From: Osmia lignaria lignaria
Taxonomy: Eukaryota > Arthropoda > Insecta > Hymenoptera > Megachilidae
Assembly: GCF_051020975.1 (NCBI RefSeq)
Contig: NC_135041.1
Span: 5,840,256-5,904,255, forward strand
Length of the DNA: 64,000 nucleotides
Direction: 5' to 3'
The notes beneath the pieces are model-generated. The model was not told where the DNA came from. It was given only the letters and a program-made list of their open reading frames with translations, and ran no database searches. The position numbers were made by a program, and so were the translations under genes. Below are positions 61,101-64,000 of the stretch, piece after piece; within the stretch, counting starts at the first letter, position 1; every line of letters starts with the position of its first letter.

Positions 61101-64000
61101 CGCGTTTATCGGTTTCATTTCACCGCACACGGTTGATTTTAAATGTCATATTGTTCTCGAAACGTTGTATCACGTTTTGCTTCCATTTAAAATTTCCCCT
61201 ACATTTAAATATTCATGAAACGTTCATTCCGTATATATAAATAAATTGTTCTCTCGTATCATCTTGGTGACCTCTCGACCATCTCGTCGGACTGTGTTAA
61301 TCCGACCCGCGGGAAAGTCGGAGATGTTCGTGAACGCGGCGCTTATATTTAAAATTCTAATCGCGATTATAACGTATCTAAAGTCGGACAGCGTTCCGTC
61401 AGTCGACACCCGTGACGATGAATTTTAAGGTTTGTAGTCGCATACCGTGTCACGCCGCCGCGGCAGATGTGGCCGACAAGACAAATTCGAATTTAAATAA
61501 TTATTCATTCGGTTGAGCAAATGAAATTAAAATACAAACGGTGGCGAATCGCGATGAAACGGGAACGGGACGGTGAGAAGGTCGGAGGGGTAGGATGGTT
61601 AGCAGATGGAACGATACGTAGAAGAACGAGGGTTCAGGTTGGGAAATGTAATCCATGAATTAAGGGCCAACCTCGTATCATCCCTATATTGCCCAACGAG
61701 GAAAGCCTGCCGTCGCACTGGGGATAATGTAAATTGTTTTAACGCCGCTCTGATACGATTTGACGAGAAACGGTCTCGCTGGGAGCACGCAAACGGAGAT
61801 ACCGCCATTAAATAAAGGATTCCCGGATGCTGTCTCGGCCTCACGGCCGAGCTTCCAATCCCATCGAGCAGATGGATATGATTTGCATAAAGACTCGACC
61901 TTCTGGTCAACGGAATCGTAAATATCCGTGTACAGCTATGTCGATGCCAAGTAACGATCCATAGTTAGATATCGAGCTACAAACATAGCTAAATTAACCA
62001 CTCAGATTACCGTCTATAAACGAGAAGAGATGACGTGACCCGACCTCCTTCCGCTCCTTCCGATTTAATCAGATGGACGGTTAAAAGTGGAAGCTCTCTG
62101 TAACGAGCAGAATTAATATTATACTTTGAGTAACTCTACAGAAAGTAGTCCGTTTACGTCGATTTCCTTTGCTATACTTTTCCAGATTAAAAGATATGAA
62201 ATTTCCTTCGGGTAGAATTAACGACGGTGATGCTATTACTCTAATGCAAAGTGAAAATGAGTGTGTCTTTCTCGTTTCAAAATTAGTAGACTATGCTTCA
62301 GAATTTTGGCAGAAATTTCATCAAAATTATCGTGTATCAATTTGGTAATGTCTCTTGTAAATCAGCATTAGCTAATAACGTCTGAGACGCCGGTGCGTCT
62401 GACCATTGATTGAGTTATACTACTTAGCGCGCTTTATTCTGTACAATTCGATACGATCTCGAAACGAGATTATACAATTATACATAAACTTTGAACTATT
62501 ATTTTTTCAAAGAAGTTTTAAACACCTCCATTTTCAACATTGTCTGATTTACATTAGAGTATAAGCATCAATGCTGCAGGGTTTTCTCGCGCCACATCCA
62601 ACCGGGCGTACATCGTTTTGTTACGTAACAGAAACTGTTCCTCGCTAACCTCACAACTCGTTGCATAACAGAAGTATATTTATCCGTACGTTGCTCCAGG
62701 CAATTACGTATTCTCAGAGCACACTTGGGGTGATGTGTAATGCAAAATACGGTTACGTGTTCGCGTTAAAGTAACAACGTCGCCCTACTCCGTGCAGTAA
62801 AGTCCAACAGTTTCTTACCTACCCTCGAGGTAGCCGAAAGAAAATTAGAAGAGAATCTGTTCCATTTTTCGACATAGCTTTTCTGTATTTCACCAGATTT
62901 ATCGTGCCTGGTTATTAAGATTTCCATACCCCTCAGGATGAGTCAGTGACGAAACAACCCATCGACGATTGTTTCGAAGCATTCAAGCTGGAAATGTTTG
63001 AAGCTGACGTAACTTAGCCAGCTATTCGTTCGACTGGCAGGGAAGATTGCGGCTTCGACGGCGAAGCAGCCGTAGGAGGGTGAAATTGACGGGTGGGAGG
63101 GTTGGAAACGGGCCGACGAAAATGTAAATACCCGCTCGGGGAGTATCACTCAGAGTGGCGAGAAAATTAACTCGAAAAATTCTTTCGCCGTGGCTAAGTA
63201 GAGACAAAGAAGATGGGGGATACCGTGGAAGAAACGCGAAGGCGTGAGTGGTGGTGTGGGATGCTATTCTCTTTTTCGTTTCACCATTCGCTCGCCTGAG
63301 CATTACGATAGTCTTACACCGCGCTGGAATTCATTTCAATGAATTTGCATTCCAACCGAGCCATGTCCCTCTCCATTTCCATCTCATTTTTTTTTTTTAT
63401 CGTTCTTTTGATAATTTTTATTTGATCGCTCGTTAATTAGAGCGGCAAGTTATTATCGCAGCTCCGTTGGTCCAATCTCGTTCTCTCCGTTGGATTGGTT
63501 CGTTTGAACAGGGTCCAGTCAAAGGAGAATCTACAGGTTCGAGGATTTTCGACGGAAAGCGTCGTTTGTCCCGCGTAAAGCATGCTTCGAGCGGGAAAGA
63601 ACGAAAAAGTTTTCGATAAGTTTCCCGTTCTTCTTCGGTGCTCGTTTCTGCTGAACAAAGACCAGACGATGGATCCTGTTTTTTCGATGAATACTCCATG
63701 GCTTACACTTGTTGTTCAACAATCTCTTGAAAACGGGGTATAGCAATAGCCTATTTCTTCTAAAAGTAGTCTTACTTTCTTACCTTTATGTATACTTGAT
63801 GCGACAGGAAAAGAAACGTTTTACTTAAACAGACCTGATTCACAATCAGGCAATTTGAATTCTAATTTCTAATGATTCTTGTATCAATACTTCCATTCGT
63901 TTGAAAACCTATAATGAGACAGTAATGTCATGTCTCGGCAAAATGGACAGGCATCGAGGTGCATTCATACCCGGTGAATAGTGCATGGTGCAACGATGAA

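Larger units (their letters stand above)
44878..64000 (+). other. presumed large first intron of the signal-peptide gene
   Basis: More than 19 kb without a convincing gene. Besides the MITE, the repeats and the two candidate exons given separately, it holds only short ORFs on both strands that overlap one another. The longest, 180 codons at 46719-47261, overlaps open frames on the other strand and in a second plus frame, is rich in Ser, Arg and Phe, and matches no family. Whether the gene's true second exon lies inside the window is not resolved. Confidence 0.4.

Noticed and set aside
60273..62536. 15-bp word ACACCTCCATTTTCA present near both 60275 and 62522
   Set aside because: One or two shared 15-mers are expected by chance in 64 kb, and the flanks do not match.
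1..64000. CRISPR arrays, operons, ribosome binding sites
   Set aside because: No regularly spaced repeats, and the spliced genes show this is eukaryotic DNA.

Overview
The window is insect nuclear DNA, AT-biased but with plentiful CpG (many TCG, CGCG and TCGA words). It has spliced genes with GT-AG introns, very long non-coding stretches and decayed DNA-transposon remnants. An ecdysteroid-kinase-like gene fixes it as arthropod. The base composition and the loose layout fit a hymenopteran, probably a bee, but that is inference; no species can be named from the sequence.

Layout. 1-2590: AT-rich, no gene; its left part reads like 3' UTR of a plus-strand gene lying before the window. 2591-7683 (minus): a four-exon gene whose splice phases all agree, encoding a 1268-residue unrecognised protein. 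It has a Pro/Gln-rich start, a Cys-rich patch, a helical middle and a long Lys/Glu-rich tail with seven SUMO-consensus sites and a duplicated 20-residue motif. 7684-9193: intergenic region shared by two divergent genes. 9194-11142 (plus): a two-exon ecdysteroid-kinase-like (EcKL/CHK) gene in which the usual catalytic HGD motif reads HGH. 11849-12313 (minus): a probable small single-pass membrane protein with an acidic tail made by a 12-bp minisatellite.

12.3-43.9 kb: about 32 kb with no convincing coding sequence. It holds an inverted pair of 84-bp repeats (13.90 and 15.32 kb), a 184-bp element with 11-bp terminal inverted repeats (16.74 kb), a homeodomain-site-rich patch (17.06-17.31 kb) and a CpG-dense block that may be a promoter or 5' UTR (40.3-41.7 kb).

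43.98-64.0 kb: a TATA box lies about 0.8 kb before a well-formed first coding exon (44814-44877) that encodes a signal peptide and ends at a strong donor. The rest of the window is probably its large first intron. That intron contains a 325-bp TTAA-flanked piggyBac-like MITE at 46.35 kb and two phase-compatible, Cys-rich candidate second exons (45.94 and 55.01 kb). The genes show no sign of a shared pathway: a likely nuclear protein, a small-molecule kinase relative, a small membrane protein and the start of a secreted or membrane protein.
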